Made by a program: the position numbers and the translations under genes. A stretch of 64,000 nt of DNA, from positions 43,672 through 107,671 of the forward strand of contig JAJXWV010000037.1 in assembly GCA_021781455.1 (NCBI GenBank), written 5' to 3'. This document shows, in pieces, positions 12,090 to 20,625 of the stretch; position 1 is the first letter of the stretch, and each line of letters starts with the position of its first letter. Below the pieces are notes generated by a model. The model did no database searches. It was not told the origin of the DNA and saw nothing but the letters and a program-made list of their open reading frames with translations. Origin of the DNA: Acidobacteriota bacterium (GTDB lineage Bacteria > Acidobacteriota > Thermoanaerobaculia > Gp7-AA8).

Positions 12090-13388
12090 TCATCGGAACT
12101 GCTTCGTCAGCATCTCGATCGTGCGCGCAACCTGCTGATCATCCTGGATGAGCTGATCGATCTTTTCGACCGAGTACATCACCGTCGAATGGTGCTTGTT
12201 GTTGAAGAGCTTTCCGATCTCGGGATAGGAGAGATCCGTCAGCTCCTTGCACATGAACATGGCCACCTGTCGCGGGTACGAGATGGGGCGCGCGTTGGAT
12301 TTCGACTTGAGGTCCGAGACCTTGATGCCGTAGTGCGCGGCGACGACCTTGAGGATCTCGTTCGGCGTGATGGGCTTGTCTTCCTTCGCCAGAAGATCCT
12401 TGAGTGCTTCCTTGGCTAGGTCGATGTTCAAGGCGTGACCAGTCAGCGAGGCGAAGGCCGTCACGCGGTTCAGATGTCCCTCGAGCTCCCGGATGTTCGA
12501 GCGCACGCGCTCGGCAATGAAGAGCGCCACGTCATGGGGAAGGTCGATGCGTTTCTCTTCCGCCTTCTTGCGGATGATCGCCACCTTGGTCTCGAGGTCG
12601 GGCGGCTGGATGTCGGCGATCAATCCCCACTCGAATCGCGAGCGGAGCCTTTCCTCGAGCGTGGGAATGTCCTTCGGCGGGGCGTCGGACGTGAACACGA
12701 TCTGCTTCTGTGCTTCGTACAGCGCGTTGAACGTGTGGAAGAACTCTTCCTGTGTTCGCTCCTTGCCGGCCAGGAACTGGATGTCATCGAGCAGCAGCGC
12801 ATCGACGGTGCGGTAGCGATCGCGAAAGTTCTGCATGCGGTCGTAGCGGATCGAGGCGATGAGCTCCGTGACGAATGAGTCGGCCGACATATAGACGACC
12901 TTCATCCGCGGATTGGCTTCGCGAATGTGCTGACCGAGCGCCTGGATGAGGTGGGTCTTGCCCAGACCGGCACCGCCATAGATGAACAAGGGGTTGAACG
13001 AGCCGCTGGGGTTCTCGGCGATCGAGAGCGAGGCAGCGTAGGCAAGCTGATTGGAGCTGCCGACCACGAACGTTCCGAAGCGGTAGCGAGGGTTGAAAAC
13101 GGCTGTCGGCAGGTCGTCCCGGGGCGGCGCCGCCGTCGGAATGTCGTCGAGGCTGCTGTCGACGACGAAGTGGACCTGGATGCGATCGGGAGAGATCTCG
13201 CCGAGGACCGAGCGGATCTGGGTGCCGAAGCGCTCGCGGATTTCGTCGACGAACCGCTGCGAGGGCACACTGACGTCGATCGTGTCACCTTTTTGCGCGA
13301 CAAACCGGGTCGGCGCGAACCAACTCTCATACTCCGTGCTGTCAATGACTTGCTCGAGGCGGGAGAGGACTTGGTTCCAGGCGTTCAT
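12090..13388 (-). CDS. dnaA: Chromosomal replication initiator DnaA
   Basis: DnaA binds and melts the origin. The 432-residue protein has an N-terminal domain I ([20 protein letters not shown]) and an AAA+ domain with Walker [16 protein letters not shown] and Walker [21 protein letters not shown]. The C-terminal domain IV has the signature [16 protein letters not shown] start at the ATG at 13388; an upstream extension to 13511 runs through the DnaA boxes. The two facing TTTTCCACA boxes just upstream suggest autoregulation. Confidence 0.97.
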   Translation of the reverse strand: MNAWNQVLSRLEQVIDSTEYESWFAPTRFVAQKGDTIDVSVPSQRFVDEIRERFGTQIRSVLGEISPDRIQVHFVVDSSLDDIPTAAPPRDDLPTAVFNPRYRFGTFVVGSSNQLAYAASLSIAENPSGSFNPLFIYGGAGLGKTHLIQALGQHIREANPRMKVVYMSADSFVTELIASIRYDRMQNFRDRYRTVDALLLDDIQFLAGKERTQEEFFHTFNALYEAQKQIVFTSDAPPKDIPTLEERLRSRFEWGLIADIQPPDLETKVAIIRKKAEEKRIDLPHDVALFIAERVRSNIRELEGHLNRVTAFASLTGHALNIDLAKEALKDLLAKEDKPITPNEILKVVAAHYGIKVSDLKSKSNARPISYPRQVAMFMCKELTDLSYPEIGKLFNNKHHSTVMYSVEKIDQLIQDDQQVARTIEMLTKQFR

Positions 13389-13425
13389 TGACGGGGCGGA
13401 CCGTATGTCTTTGAAAATCCACAGC

Positions 13426-13445
13426 TTTTCCACAGTTGTGGAAAA
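13426..13445. promoter_or_regulatory. Two facing DnaA boxes upstream of dnaA
   Basis: TTTTCCACA and its exact complement TGTGGAAAA are separated by GT, giving a 20-bp palindrome 38 bases upstream of the dnaA ATG. TTTTCCACA fits the DnaA-box consensus TTWTNCACA. It could be a second origin cluster or the dnaA autoregulatory operator. Confidence 0.75.
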
Positions 13446-13517
13446 TCGTTCTGGGGATTGGGGGAGGGAGTCTACTTGGAAAACAGCGTGCGGCGCAACA
13501 GCCTTGAGCATGGTTTG

Positions 13518-13553
13518 GAGGTCGCGAGGTTTCGAGGTTTCGAAGTCGCGAGC
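13518..13553. repeat. Tandem GAGGTCGCGA-type words in the dnaA-rpmH spacer
   Basis: Tandem variants of GAGGTCGCGA / GAGGTTTC lie in the divergent dnaA-rpmH spacer, related to the words at 1811-1864. A second word run, GCGCAACCGCGCAACCG, lies near 13635-13652 and resembles the arms at 28044-28104 and 36449-36566. Besides these, the 397-bp spacer (13389-13785) holds the DnaA boxes and the rpmH promoter; I see no gene in it. Confidence 0.5.
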
Positions 13554-13729
13554 AAGTTACATATTTCCAGCAGTAATGAACGTGATCGGCGATCCCGCTC
13601 GCTCTCCCTTCAGCCTGACCGCGTGCCATCGCGGCCGCGCAACCGCGCAACCGCCTGTCACGCAGTCCGACACTCGTGGAATATCCATCAGATCGCCCGC
13701 CGTTTGGCCCGTTGCCCTGCCGCTGTCGT

Positions 13730-13758
13730 TTGACCACCCGTGGCACCACGACTATACC
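13730..13758 (+). promoter_or_regulatory. Promoter of the rpmH operon (sigma-70 type)
   Basis: TTGACC (13730-13735) and TATACC (13753-13758) are separated by exactly 17 bases. The rpmH ATG follows 27 bases downstream, with GAGGG as a possible ribosome-binding site. This is the best -35/-10 pair I find in the window. Confidence 0.7.
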
Positions 13759-13785
13759 CACCGCTTTCTTTTCAGAGGGTTAGAC

Positions 13786-13920
13786 ATGAAGCGCACTTTT
13801 CAGCCAAACAACCGCCGCCGCAAGCGCACGCACGGCTTTCTCGTTCGCATGCGGACCAAAGATGGTCAGGCGGTCCTTTCGCGGCGTCGTCGGAAGGGGC
13901 GCAAGCGCCTGGCCGTCTAG
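13786..13920 (+). CDS. rpmH: 50S ribosomal protein L34
   Basis: The 44-residue basic protein reads [20 protein letters not shown] and continues [24 protein letters not shown], the complete L34 sequence pattern. L34 is part of the large ribosomal subunit. It is the first gene of the rightward operon and is preceded by a good promoter. Confidence 0.98.
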   Translation: MKRTFQPNNRRRKRTHGFLVRMRTKDGQAVLSRRRRKGRKRLAV

Positions 13921-13934
13921 GCGTCGACCTCCCC

Positions 13935-14324
13935 GTGGAAGCACCTGCAGTCGCCGGATCTCGGTCCGAGGCGCTGCCGAAACCGAAGCGACTGGCAAAA
14001 CGCCGCGAGTTCCTTCGAGTCTACGAAACGGGCCGAAAACTCTTTTCCCGGTACGCAGTGCTGTTCTTCGCCGCGAACGATTTAGACCATTCCCGCATCG
14101 GCATCACCGCGACGAAGAAACTCGGAAAAGCCAACGTCCGCAACCGTTTTAAACGCTGGACACGTGAGGTGTACCGGCGTCAGCGCGAGCCCCTCGGCCT
14201 CGACGGCCGCCGGCTCGATATCGTGGTGAATGTGAAGCCGAACGCCCTGGGCGTCTCGTTTGCCGACTATCGCGATGACCTCTCGCGCGTTCTCCGCCGC
14301 CTTGCCGAAGAGAGCAGGCCGTGA
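13935..14324 (+). CDS. rnpA: Ribonuclease P protein component
   Basis: RnpA is the protein cofactor of the RNase P ribozyme that matures tRNA 5' ends. The RNA-binding motif [15 protein letters not shown] is present, preceded by [20 protein letters not shown] and [14 protein letters not shown]. No ATG is available; GTG at 13935 gives 129 residues, a normal length. The frame stays open upstream across all of rpmH, as in bacteria where rnpA overlaps rpmH, so a longer form cannot be excluded. The RNase P RNA gene is not in the window. Confidence 0.9.
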   Translation: MEAPAVAGSRSEALPKPKRLAKRREFLRVYETGRKLFSRYAVLFFAANDLDHSRIGITATKKLGKANVRNRFKRWTREVYRRQREPLGLDGRRLDIVVNVKPNALGVSFADYRDDLSRVLRRLAEESRP

Positions 14325-14334
14325 GGCGGACTTC

Positions 14335-14544
14335 ATGCGCGCACTGGTCCTGCTCCTGCTCCGCGTCTACAAGCGCATCATCTCGCCGCTGCTCCCGCCG
14401 ATGTGCCGCTTCGAGCCGACCTGCTCGGTTTACATGATGCAGGCGATCGAAAGGCACGGCCTCGTCCGCGGTGCATGGCTCGGCATCCGCCGGCTCTCGC
14501 GTTGTCACCCGTTCAATCCTGGAGGCTGGGACCCGGTCCCGTGA
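14335..14544 (+). CDS. yidD: Membrane protein insertion efficiency factor YidD
   Basis: YidD is a small membrane-associated protein that helps YidC insert proteins. The 69 residues start [20 protein letters not shown] and contain [20 protein letters not shown] and [14 protein letters not shown], the family hallmarks with three conserved cysteines. It is between rnpA and yidC as usual. Its TGA overlaps a possible GTG start for yidC. Confidence 0.96.
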   Translation: MRALVLLLLRVYKRIISPLLPPMCRFEPTCSVYMMQAIERHGLVRGAWLGIRRLSRCHPFNPGGWDPVP

Positions 14545-14546
14545 AG

Positions 14547-16226
14547 ATGGAAAAGCGAATTTTCGTTGCCGTCGTGATCTCGATCGCGCTGCTCTGGACC
14601 TGGGCGGCGATCGCTCCGAAGCTCTTTCCCGATCTCGTCAAGAAACCGGTGCCGCAACAGAGAGCCGTCTCCAGATCGACGGCGTCGAAGTCAACGGCGA
14701 CCACCACCACGGCCGCGGCAGCGAAGACGGCCGGGGCGGAGACGCCCTCTGAGGCTGCCGCTGTGCCAGCGGCATCAATGGCTCCAGTCGAAGCAAAGTC
14801 CGAGGAACAGAGCCGCATCGACAGTCCCCTGTTCTCCGCGGTTTTCTCGAATCGCGGCGCCGAGCTGATCTCGTTCCAGCTCAAGCAGTATTCGATCGAC
14901 GACCCGACGAGCAAACAGAAGTTTCCGGTCGAACTGGTCAAGGCGCGCGACCCGCGGCGGAGCGATTTCCCGTTCGCCATCGAGTCGAAGAATCCCAGGC
15001 TCGACGAACAGCTGAACACGGCGCTCTTCGCCCTTACCCAGCGGGAGGAGAACGGCGTCCACGTCCTGGAGTACCGCTACTCCGCGAACGGGGTCAGCGC
15101 CACCAAGACCTTCCGCATCGGAAACGACTATCTGTTTGATTTCGCCGTGACTCTGGCTCCGGCCGTTCCGTATCGCATCGTGATCGGTCCGGGGATCCGC
15201 ACCCTGGCACCGGACGAGCGCGACAGCCAGTTCATCATCACGGGCAACGGCATCGTCGAGACGAACGGCAAGCTCAAGATCCTGGCCCGCGAGAAGACCG
15301 ATCGGATCAGCATCATCAACGACGTGCAGTTCATCGGCGTCGAGGACAACTACTTCATGTCGGTGCTGAAGCCGGTGAAGGCGGGCGAGGGAATCATCCG
15401 CCGGGTGGAGATCAAGTCGTCGGATCCGAAGGCGCCGGCGCGCAAGGAGCTTTATGCAGGCCTGAATGCCACGCCCGATGGCGCCGTGGTGGGACAGGCC
15501 TTCTTCGGCCCGAAGCAGACCACGGTCCTCGAGAAGTTCGGGCTCGAGGCGGCATTGCAGTTCGGCTTCTTCGGGTTCATCGCCAAGTTCCTCCTGCAGG
15601 TGCTGATCTGGATCAACAAGTTCACCAAGAACTACGGGTTCGCCATCATCGTGCTGACGATCCTGATCAAGGTGGTTCTCTATCCGCTGCAGCACAAGAG
15701 CATCGTCTCGATGAAGAAGATGCAGAAGGCGCAGCCGAAGGTCGAGTCCATCAAGAACAAGTACAGGAAATCGAAGACCGACCCTGAGCAGCGGCAGAAG
15801 ATGAACGTGGAGATGATGAAGCTGTACCAGCAGGAGGGCATCAACCCGATGGGCGGCTGTCTGCCCATCGTGCTGCAGCTGCCGATTCTCTGGGGCTTCT
15901 ACGGACTGCTGGGGCGGGCCATCGAGCTGCGCGGCGCACCGTTCATCTGGTGGATCCACGATCTCTCGGCGAAGGACCCGTACTACATCACGCCCATCCT
16001 GATGACGATCACGATGTTCATCCAGCAGGCCATCACGCCGACCTCCGTCGACCCGGCTCAGAAGAAGATGTTCATGATCATGCCGCTGGTGTTCGGATGG
16101 ATCTTCAAGGAATTTCCGAGTGGCCTGGTGCTCTACTGGTTCGTGCAGAACATCTTGACGATCGTTCAGCAGATGATCATGAATAGGTACTGGAAAGATC
16201 ACCCTGCGGAGCTGAACAAGGACTGA
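14547..16226 (+). CDS. yidC: Membrane protein insertase YidC
   Basis: YidC inserts and folds inner-membrane proteins. The 559-residue protein has an N-terminal anchor (MEKRIFVAVVISIALLWTW) and an Ala/Thr-rich linker. A large periplasmic beta-domain (about residues 90-340) precedes the conserved five-helix core, which contains YGFAIIVLTILIKVVLYPL and GINPMGGCLPIVLQLPILWG. The long periplasmic domain is the Gram-negative (diderm) type. GTG at 14541, overlapping the yidD stop, is an alternative start two codons earlier. Confidence 0.97.
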   Translation: MEKRIFVAVVISIALLWTWAAIAPKLFPDLVKKPVPQQRAVSRSTASKSTATTTTAAAAKTAGAETPSEAAAVPAASMAPVEAKSEEQSRIDSPLFSAVFSNRGAELISFQLKQYSIDDPTSKQKFPVELVKARDPRRSDFPFAIESKNPRLDEQLNTALFALTQREENGVHVLEYRYSANGVSATKTFRIGNDYLFDFAVTLAPAVPYRIVIGPGIRTLAPDERDSQFIITGNGIVETNGKLKILAREKTDRISIINDVQFIGVEDNYFMSVLKPVKAGEGIIRRVEIKSSDPKAPARKELYAGLNATPDGAVVGQAFFGPKQTTVLEKFGLEAALQFGFFGFIAKFLLQVLIWINKFTKNYGFAIIVLTILIKVVLYPLQHKSIVSMKKMQKAQPKVESIKNKYRKSKTDPEQRQKMNVEMMKLYQQEGINPMGGCLPIVLQLPILWGFYGLLGRAIELRGAPFIWWIHDLSAKDPYYITPILMTITMFIQQAITPTSVDPAQKKMFMIMPLVFGWIFKEFPSGLVLYWFVQNILTIVQQMIMNRYWKDHPAELNKD

Positions 16227-16239
16227 GGCCGGAGCCTGC

Positions 16240-17160
16240 ATGAGCCAGCGTTTCGAAGGTCACAATCTCGAGGAGGCCCTGAACCGCGCTGCGTCGGGGC
16301 TGGGCGTCGAGCGGTATCAGATCTCGCACCGAGTCATCGTCGAGAAGCGCGGCTTCCTCGGCGGCATCAAGCGTGTCGTCATCGAGGCGGACGTCAACCC
16401 CGATGCCACGGAGCCGGTCGCGTCCGTGGCCGCGGTGGCGATGATTGAACCGTCCGCGCCGGCGCCGGCGATGCGCAGCGCACGGCCGCCGCGCAGTGGC
16501 GGTGGCGGACGACGCGACCGCGGAGATCGGGAAGGTCGCGGCGGCGCGCGTCGCGGCAACGGCGGCGAGCGCGGAGGACGCGGTGGTGGAGGTCGTGATC
16601 GCGATCGTCGTCCGCCCCATTCATCCGACGAGCTGCGGCCGGGCGACTTCGAGAAGTTCACCGGCGAGATTCCGGAGCAGGGAGCGGAGACCGACGTGAC
16701 CCGCGCGGTTCGGGAATGGTGCGAGCGACTGCTGTCGCTGGCGCGCATCGAAGTCGTGGCGCGCACGGAAGAGAAGGCCGAGCAGATCTTCGTGCGCTTT
16801 TACGGCGCCGACGGTCGGCGGCTGATCGAGCGCAACGGAGAGCTGCTCGACGCGCTGCAGGTTCTTGCCAACAAGGCCCTGGTCGGGCGTCAGACCGAAA
16901 AGGAGATCGAGTTCGATTGCGAGCAGTTCAAGGAGCGCCGCAACGAGGAGCTCGGTCAGCAGGCGCGCGAGGTTGCCGATCGCGTGCGTCGTGACGGCCG
17001 TGAGGAGCTGCTTCCGGCCATGAGCCCGATCGAGCGGCGGATCGTGCACCTGGCGTTGCGCGACGACCCGCAGGTCACGACCCAGTCGCGGGGCGAGGGC
17101 TTCTACAAGCGGGTGGCGATCATTCTGCGGCAGCCTGCGGACGGCAGCAGCGAATCGTGA
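16240..17160 (+). CDS. jag: Jag/KhpB RNA-binding protein
   Basis: The 306-residue protein has an N-terminal Jag-N domain (GHNLEEALNRAASGLGVERY, and EKRGFLGGIKRVVIEA). A linker of about 60 residues is rich in Arg and Gly (GGGRRDRGDREGRGGARRGN). KH and R3H domains follow; the R3H part is MSPIERRIVHLALRDDPQV with KRVAIIL. KhpB/Jag proteins bind RNA and affect cell elongation and division. The RG-rich linker resembles disordered RNA-binding tails and is unusually long. Its stop overlaps the mnmE GTG start (GTGA). Confidence 0.93.
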   Translation: MSQRFEGHNLEEALNRAASGLGVERYQISHRVIVEKRGFLGGIKRVVIEADVNPDATEPVASVAAVAMIEPSAPAPAMRSARPPRSGGGGRRDRGDREGRGGARRGNGGERGGRGGGGRDRDRRPPHSSDELRPGDFEKFTGEIPEQGAETDVTRAVREWCERLLSLARIEVVARTEEKAEQIFVRFYGADGRRLIERNGELLDALQVLANKALVGRQTEKEIEFDCEQFKERRNEELGQQAREVADRVRRDGREELLPAMSPIERRIVHLALRDDPQVTTQSRGEGFYKRVAIILRQPADGSSES

Positions 17161-18491
17161 GCAGCGGCGCCGCGACCGACACGATCGTCGCCCCGGCGAC
17201 GCCGGTCGGCCGCAGCGCGCTGGCGATCCTGCGCATCGACGGCCCGCGCAGCGCGGAGATCCTTTCGCAGCTCGCTGGAATTCATGCGGAAGAACGTGTA
17301 GCAACCCTTACACATATCCACAATTCCGGAGATGTTCTGGACGAGTGCGTAGCGGTCCGTTACGCGTCGCCGCGCTCCTTCACCGGCAACGACATGGTCG
17401 AGCTGACACTCCATGGGAATCCCGTGCTCATCGAGCGCGTGCTCCGCGCGGCCCTGGAGCTCGGCGCGAGATTGGCCGAGCCGGGGGAGTTCACCGAACG
17501 GGCCGTGCTCAACGGGAAGATGGACCTGGTTCAGGCGGAGTCGATCGCCGACCTGATCGCCGCGCGGACGCCGCTGCAGGCAAAGCTGTCGCTGCACAAT
17601 CTCGACGGGCTGCTCAGCCGGACGGCGAGCCGCATTCGAGAGAGTTTGTTGAGCGTCATCTCGCGGCTGGAAGCCGCTCTCGATTTTTCGGACGAGGGCT
17701 ACGAGTTCATCGGCCGCGACGAGGTGACGAAGACCGTCGAGTCCGCGATCGATTCGTGCTCCACGCTGCGGGAGACCTTCCGGCGCGGGCGCGCCACGAC
17801 GCGCGGGCTCAGCGCCGTCATTCTCGGCCGGCCTAACGCCGGAAAGTCGGCACTGCTCAATCGCCTGGTCGGCAGCGATCGCGCCATCGTCACGCCCATT
17901 CCGGGAACGACGCGAGACATCGTCCGGGAGACCATCGAGATTGGCGGACTTCCTGTGACGCTCGCCGACACGGCCGGGCTGCGCGACTCGACCGACGCCG
18001 TCGAAGAAATGGGAGTGGAGAGAGCACGCCAGGCTGCGGGCGGAGCGGACCTGGTCCTTTACCTCGTCGATGCCGCGGCAGGCCTGACGAGCGAAGATCG
18101 CGAAGAGCTCGCGCGGCTGGAAGGCAACGACGTGCTCGAGGTCTTCACGAAGATCGATCTCGCCGCTGCGCCGGCGGGCGAGACCGGCATCAGCGTCGCC
18201 ACGGGAGCGGGCGTGCGAGAGCTCCTGACGATGCTCGACGGGATCGTGCGCGAGCGGTTCGCCGTGCCCGAGGAGGCGCCGACGATCGTCAACGAGCGGC
18301 AGAGCCAGGCGGTGGGGGAGTGCCAGTCGGCACTCGACGAAGCGCTCCATTCGCTGCGCGAGGGCCTCGACGATCAGATCGTCCTGGTCGATCTCTACCG
18401 CGCCGCCAACGCGCTCGGCATTCTGGTCGGCGCGATCACGCGCGACGAAATTCTCGACGCGATCTTTTCGAAGTTCTGCATCGGAAAATAG
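17157..18491 (+). CDS. mnmE: tRNA modification GTPase MnmE (TrmE)
   Basis: MnmE with MnmG installs the carboxymethylaminomethyl group on U34 of certain tRNAs. The 444 residues have the N-terminal formyl-THF-binding domain (TIVAPATPVGRSALAILRIDG), a helical domain and an inserted G domain with GRPNAGKSALLNRLVG near residue 224, IPGTTRDIV and DTAGLR. The C-terminus is FCIGK, whose cysteine is essential. The GTG start at 17157 overlaps the jag stop. It is separated from mnmG by a 31-bp inverted repeat and a parS site. Confidence 0.96.
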   Translation: MSSGAATDTIVAPATPVGRSALAILRIDGPRSAEILSQLAGIHAEERVATLTHIHNSGDVLDECVAVRYASPRSFTGNDMVELTLHGNPVLIERVLRAALELGARLAEPGEFTERAVLNGKMDLVQAESIADLIAARTPLQAKLSLHNLDGLLSRTASRIRESLLSVISRLEAALDFSDEGYEFIGRDEVTKTVESAIDSCSTLRETFRRGRATTRGLSAVILGRPNAGKSALLNRLVGSDRAIVTPIPGTTRDIVRETIEIGGLPVTLADTAGLRDSTDAVEEMGVERARQAAGGADLVLYLVDAAAGLTSEDREELARLEGNDVLEVFTKIDLAAAPAGETGISVATGAGVRELLTMLDGIVRERFAVPEEAPTIVNERQSQAVGECQSALDEALHSLREGLDDQIVLVDLYRAANALGILVGAITRDEILDAIFSKFCIGK

Positions 18492-18520
18492 ATCGGCGTC
18501 GCTGGAGCACGGCCAGTGAC

Positions 18521-18597
18521 GATTTGAGATCTGAGATTGAGGATTTATGAAGCAAGGCGGCTTCGGTTCATAAATCATCAATCTCAGATCTCAAATC
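18521..18597. repeat. 31-bp inverted repeat between mnmE and mnmG
   Basis: Arms 18521-18551 and 18567-18597 are complementary over 31 bp with a single mismatch and a 15-nt loop. Each arm repeats a GAGATTT/GAGATC-like word (GATTTGAGATCTGAGATTGA). It could form a very stable hairpin in the mRNA. The arms are AT-rich against a GC-rich background. Confidence 0.9.
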
Positions 18598-18637
18598 CAT
18601 CGTCTCCTCGATCCGGGATGACGCTCCGGGACACTTC

Positions 18638-18653
18638 TGTTCCACGTGGAACA
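18638..18653. promoter_or_regulatory. parS: parS site 1
   Basis: TGTTCCACGTGGAACA is a perfect 16-bp palindrome matching the chromosomal parS consensus TGTTNCACGTGNAACA. Its last base is the A of the mnmG ATG. It lies 3.3 kb upstream of parB and about 6.6 kb from oriC. Confidence 0.92.
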
Positions 18654-20560
18654 TGAATGACCACCACTACGACGTGATCGTCATCGGCGGAGGGCATGCG
18701 GGCGCCGAAGCGGCGCGCGTCTGCGCTCGCGGCGGGGTGCGAGTGGCGCTCGTCACCATGCTCCGTCAGGCCATCGGACGCATGTCGTGTAATCCGGCCA
18801 TTGGCGGCCTCGCCAAGGGCAATCTCGTCAAGGAGATCGACGCCCTCGGCGGGCTCATGGGCGAGGCCACGGACCGTGCGGGCATTCAGTTCAAGGTCCT
18901 CAATCGCTCGAAGGGCCCCGCCGTTCAGGGACCTCGCGCCCAGTGCGATCGCGATCTCTACGCGGCCGCGGTCCAGGACATCCTCGCTGCCGAGGTCAAC
19001 CTGACGGTCGTGGAGAGCTCGGTTGCCGGGCTCATCCATGACGGCCGTGTGGTCCGCGGGGCGATCCTCGCAGATGGCTCACGGCTGACCAGCACCGCCG
19101 TGATCGTCACAACCGGAACCTTCCTCCGCGCGCTGATGCACTCCGGCGAAGTGAGGACTCGCGGCGGCCGCTTCGGCGAGGCCGCCGCCGAGTCGCTGTC
19201 GGACTCGCTGACGGCACTCGGACTGAAGCTCGGACGACTCAAGACCGGGACGCCGCCGCGCGTCGGCCGCGACTCGGTCGACTTTTCGAAAATGGAGCCT
19301 GCACCCGGCGACGAACGGCCGCGCCCCTTCTCGATCCTCACCGACAGGCTGCCCCTGCCGCAGGTCCTCTGCCACCTGACGTACACCAGCGCGCCCGCTC
19401 ACGACCTCATCCGCGCGAATCTGCATCGCGCGCCGATGTACTCCGGCCAGATCAAGGCCACCGGCCCGCGATACTGCCCGTCGATCGAGGACAAGGTTGT
19501 CCGCTTCGCCGATAAGGAGCGGCACCACGTCTTCGTCGAGCCGGAAGGACTCGAGCATCCGTGGCTCTATTTGAACGGGATCTCCACTTCGCTGCCCGCC
19601 GACGTCCAGGACGGAGTCGTCCGGTCGCTGCCTGGATTCGAAGCGGCGACGATCGCGCGCTACGGCTACGCGGTCGAGTACGACTTCGTGAATCCCGAGC
19701 AGCTCGAGCCGACCCTGCAGGTGAGGGGAATCGAGGGACTCTTTCTCGCCGGACAGATCAACGGGACGTCGGGCTACGAAGAGGCGGCGGCCCAGGGTCT
19801 CATGGCGGGCATCAACGCTCTCCAGCAGATCCGCGGTGGCGAGCCCGTCGTGCTGCGCCGCGATACGGCGTACACGGGCGTCATGATCGACGACCTGGTC
19901 ACCCTCGGGACGGAAGAGCCGTACCGGATGTTCACCTCACGCGCGGAGCATCGGCTCCTGCTGGGGTGCGATTCGGTCTACGAGAGGCTCTCGCCGATTG
20001 CGGAGGGGCTCGGCATTCTCGACGACGCGCGAAAAGAGCGAATCAACTCCCGGGTGGCGCGAAGCCGGCGAGCGCGCGCGGCGGCGTCTCTGACGGTGAA
20101 TCCCGATCGCGAGACGCAGGAGTGGATCGCCGAGGCCGGCCTCGAAGTGTCGTCGCAGACCACGATCGCGAAGCTGATGCAGCGGGTCGATTTCGAGATC
20201 GACCGGCTGGTGGCGGCCTGCGAGAAGCGCGGCGTACACGAGGAGCTCGTCGCCGCATTTCGGAGTCTCAGCGAAGAGGAAAGCGAAGGGGTCGTGAATC
20301 AGCTGAGGTACGCCGGCTACATCGAGAGGCAGCAGCGCGAGGCGGCGAAAGCATCTGCGGATGAAGATCAGCGCATCCCTCGCGAGATGTCGTACGCATT
20401 GCCGGGGCTGTCGCGCGAGATCGTGGAGAAGCTGTCGTTCGTCCGGCCGGCGTCGCTGGGGCAGGCCAGCCGGATTCCGGGAGTGACGCCGGCGGCAATC
20501 TCGATTCTGAGGTTGCACCTGCGGCGAGGGCGGTCGCGCCATGAGGCGGTCGCGAGCTAG
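18653..20560 (+). CDS. mnmG: tRNA uridine-5-carboxymethylaminomethyl modification enzyme MnmG (GidA)
   Basis: MnmG is the FAD-dependent partner of MnmE. The 635-residue protein starts with the FAD fold VIVIGGGHAGAEAARV and has the family segments MSCNPAIGGLAKGNLVKEID, TGTFLRALMHSGE and RLKTGTPPRV. NGTSGYEEAAAQGLMAGINA and the MnmE-binding C-terminal domain follow. Length and motifs are complete. A parS site overlaps the start codon, so ParB spreading could affect its expression. The stop codon is part of the next inverted repeat. Confidence 0.97.
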   Translation: MNDHHYDVIVIGGGHAGAEAARVCARGGVRVALVTMLRQAIGRMSCNPAIGGLAKGNLVKEIDALGGLMGEATDRAGIQFKVLNRSKGPAVQGPRAQCDRDLYAAAVQDILAAEVNLTVVESSVAGLIHDGRVVRGAILADGSRLTSTAVIVTTGTFLRALMHSGEVRTRGGRFGEAAAESLSDSLTALGLKLGRLKTGTPPRVGRDSVDFSKMEPAPGDERPRPFSILTDRLPLPQVLCHLTYTSAPAHDLIRANLHRAPMYSGQIKATGPRYCPSIEDKVVRFADKERHHVFVEPEGLEHPWLYLNGISTSLPADVQDGVVRSLPGFEAATIARYGYAVEYDFVNPEQLEPTLQVRGIEGLFLAGQINGTSGYEEAAAQGLMAGINALQQIRGGEPVVLRRDTAYTGVMIDDLVTLGTEEPYRMFTSRAEHRLLLGCDSVYERLSPIAEGLGILDDARKERINSRVARSRRARAAASLTVNPDRETQEWIAEAGLEVSSQTTIAKLMQRVDFEIDRLVAACEKRGVHEELVAAFRSLSEEESEGVVNQLRYAGYIERQQREAAKASADEDQRIPREMSYALPGLSREIVEKLSFVRPASLGQASRIPGVTPAAISILRLHLRRGRSRHEAVAS

Positions 20561-20611
20561 GACGAATGGGACCGTTGGCGTCCCATTTGTCCCATCGGTC
20601 CCATTCGTCCT
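20559..20611. repeat. 16-bp inverted repeat on the mnmG stop codon
   Basis: AGGACGAATGGGACCG (20559-20574) is exactly complementary to 20596-20611. The word GGGAC/GTCCC recurs several times in the loop and just after. The left arm includes the last two bases of the mnmG TAG. Confidence 0.85.
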
Positions 20612-20625
20612 ATAAGTCCCAGCCC

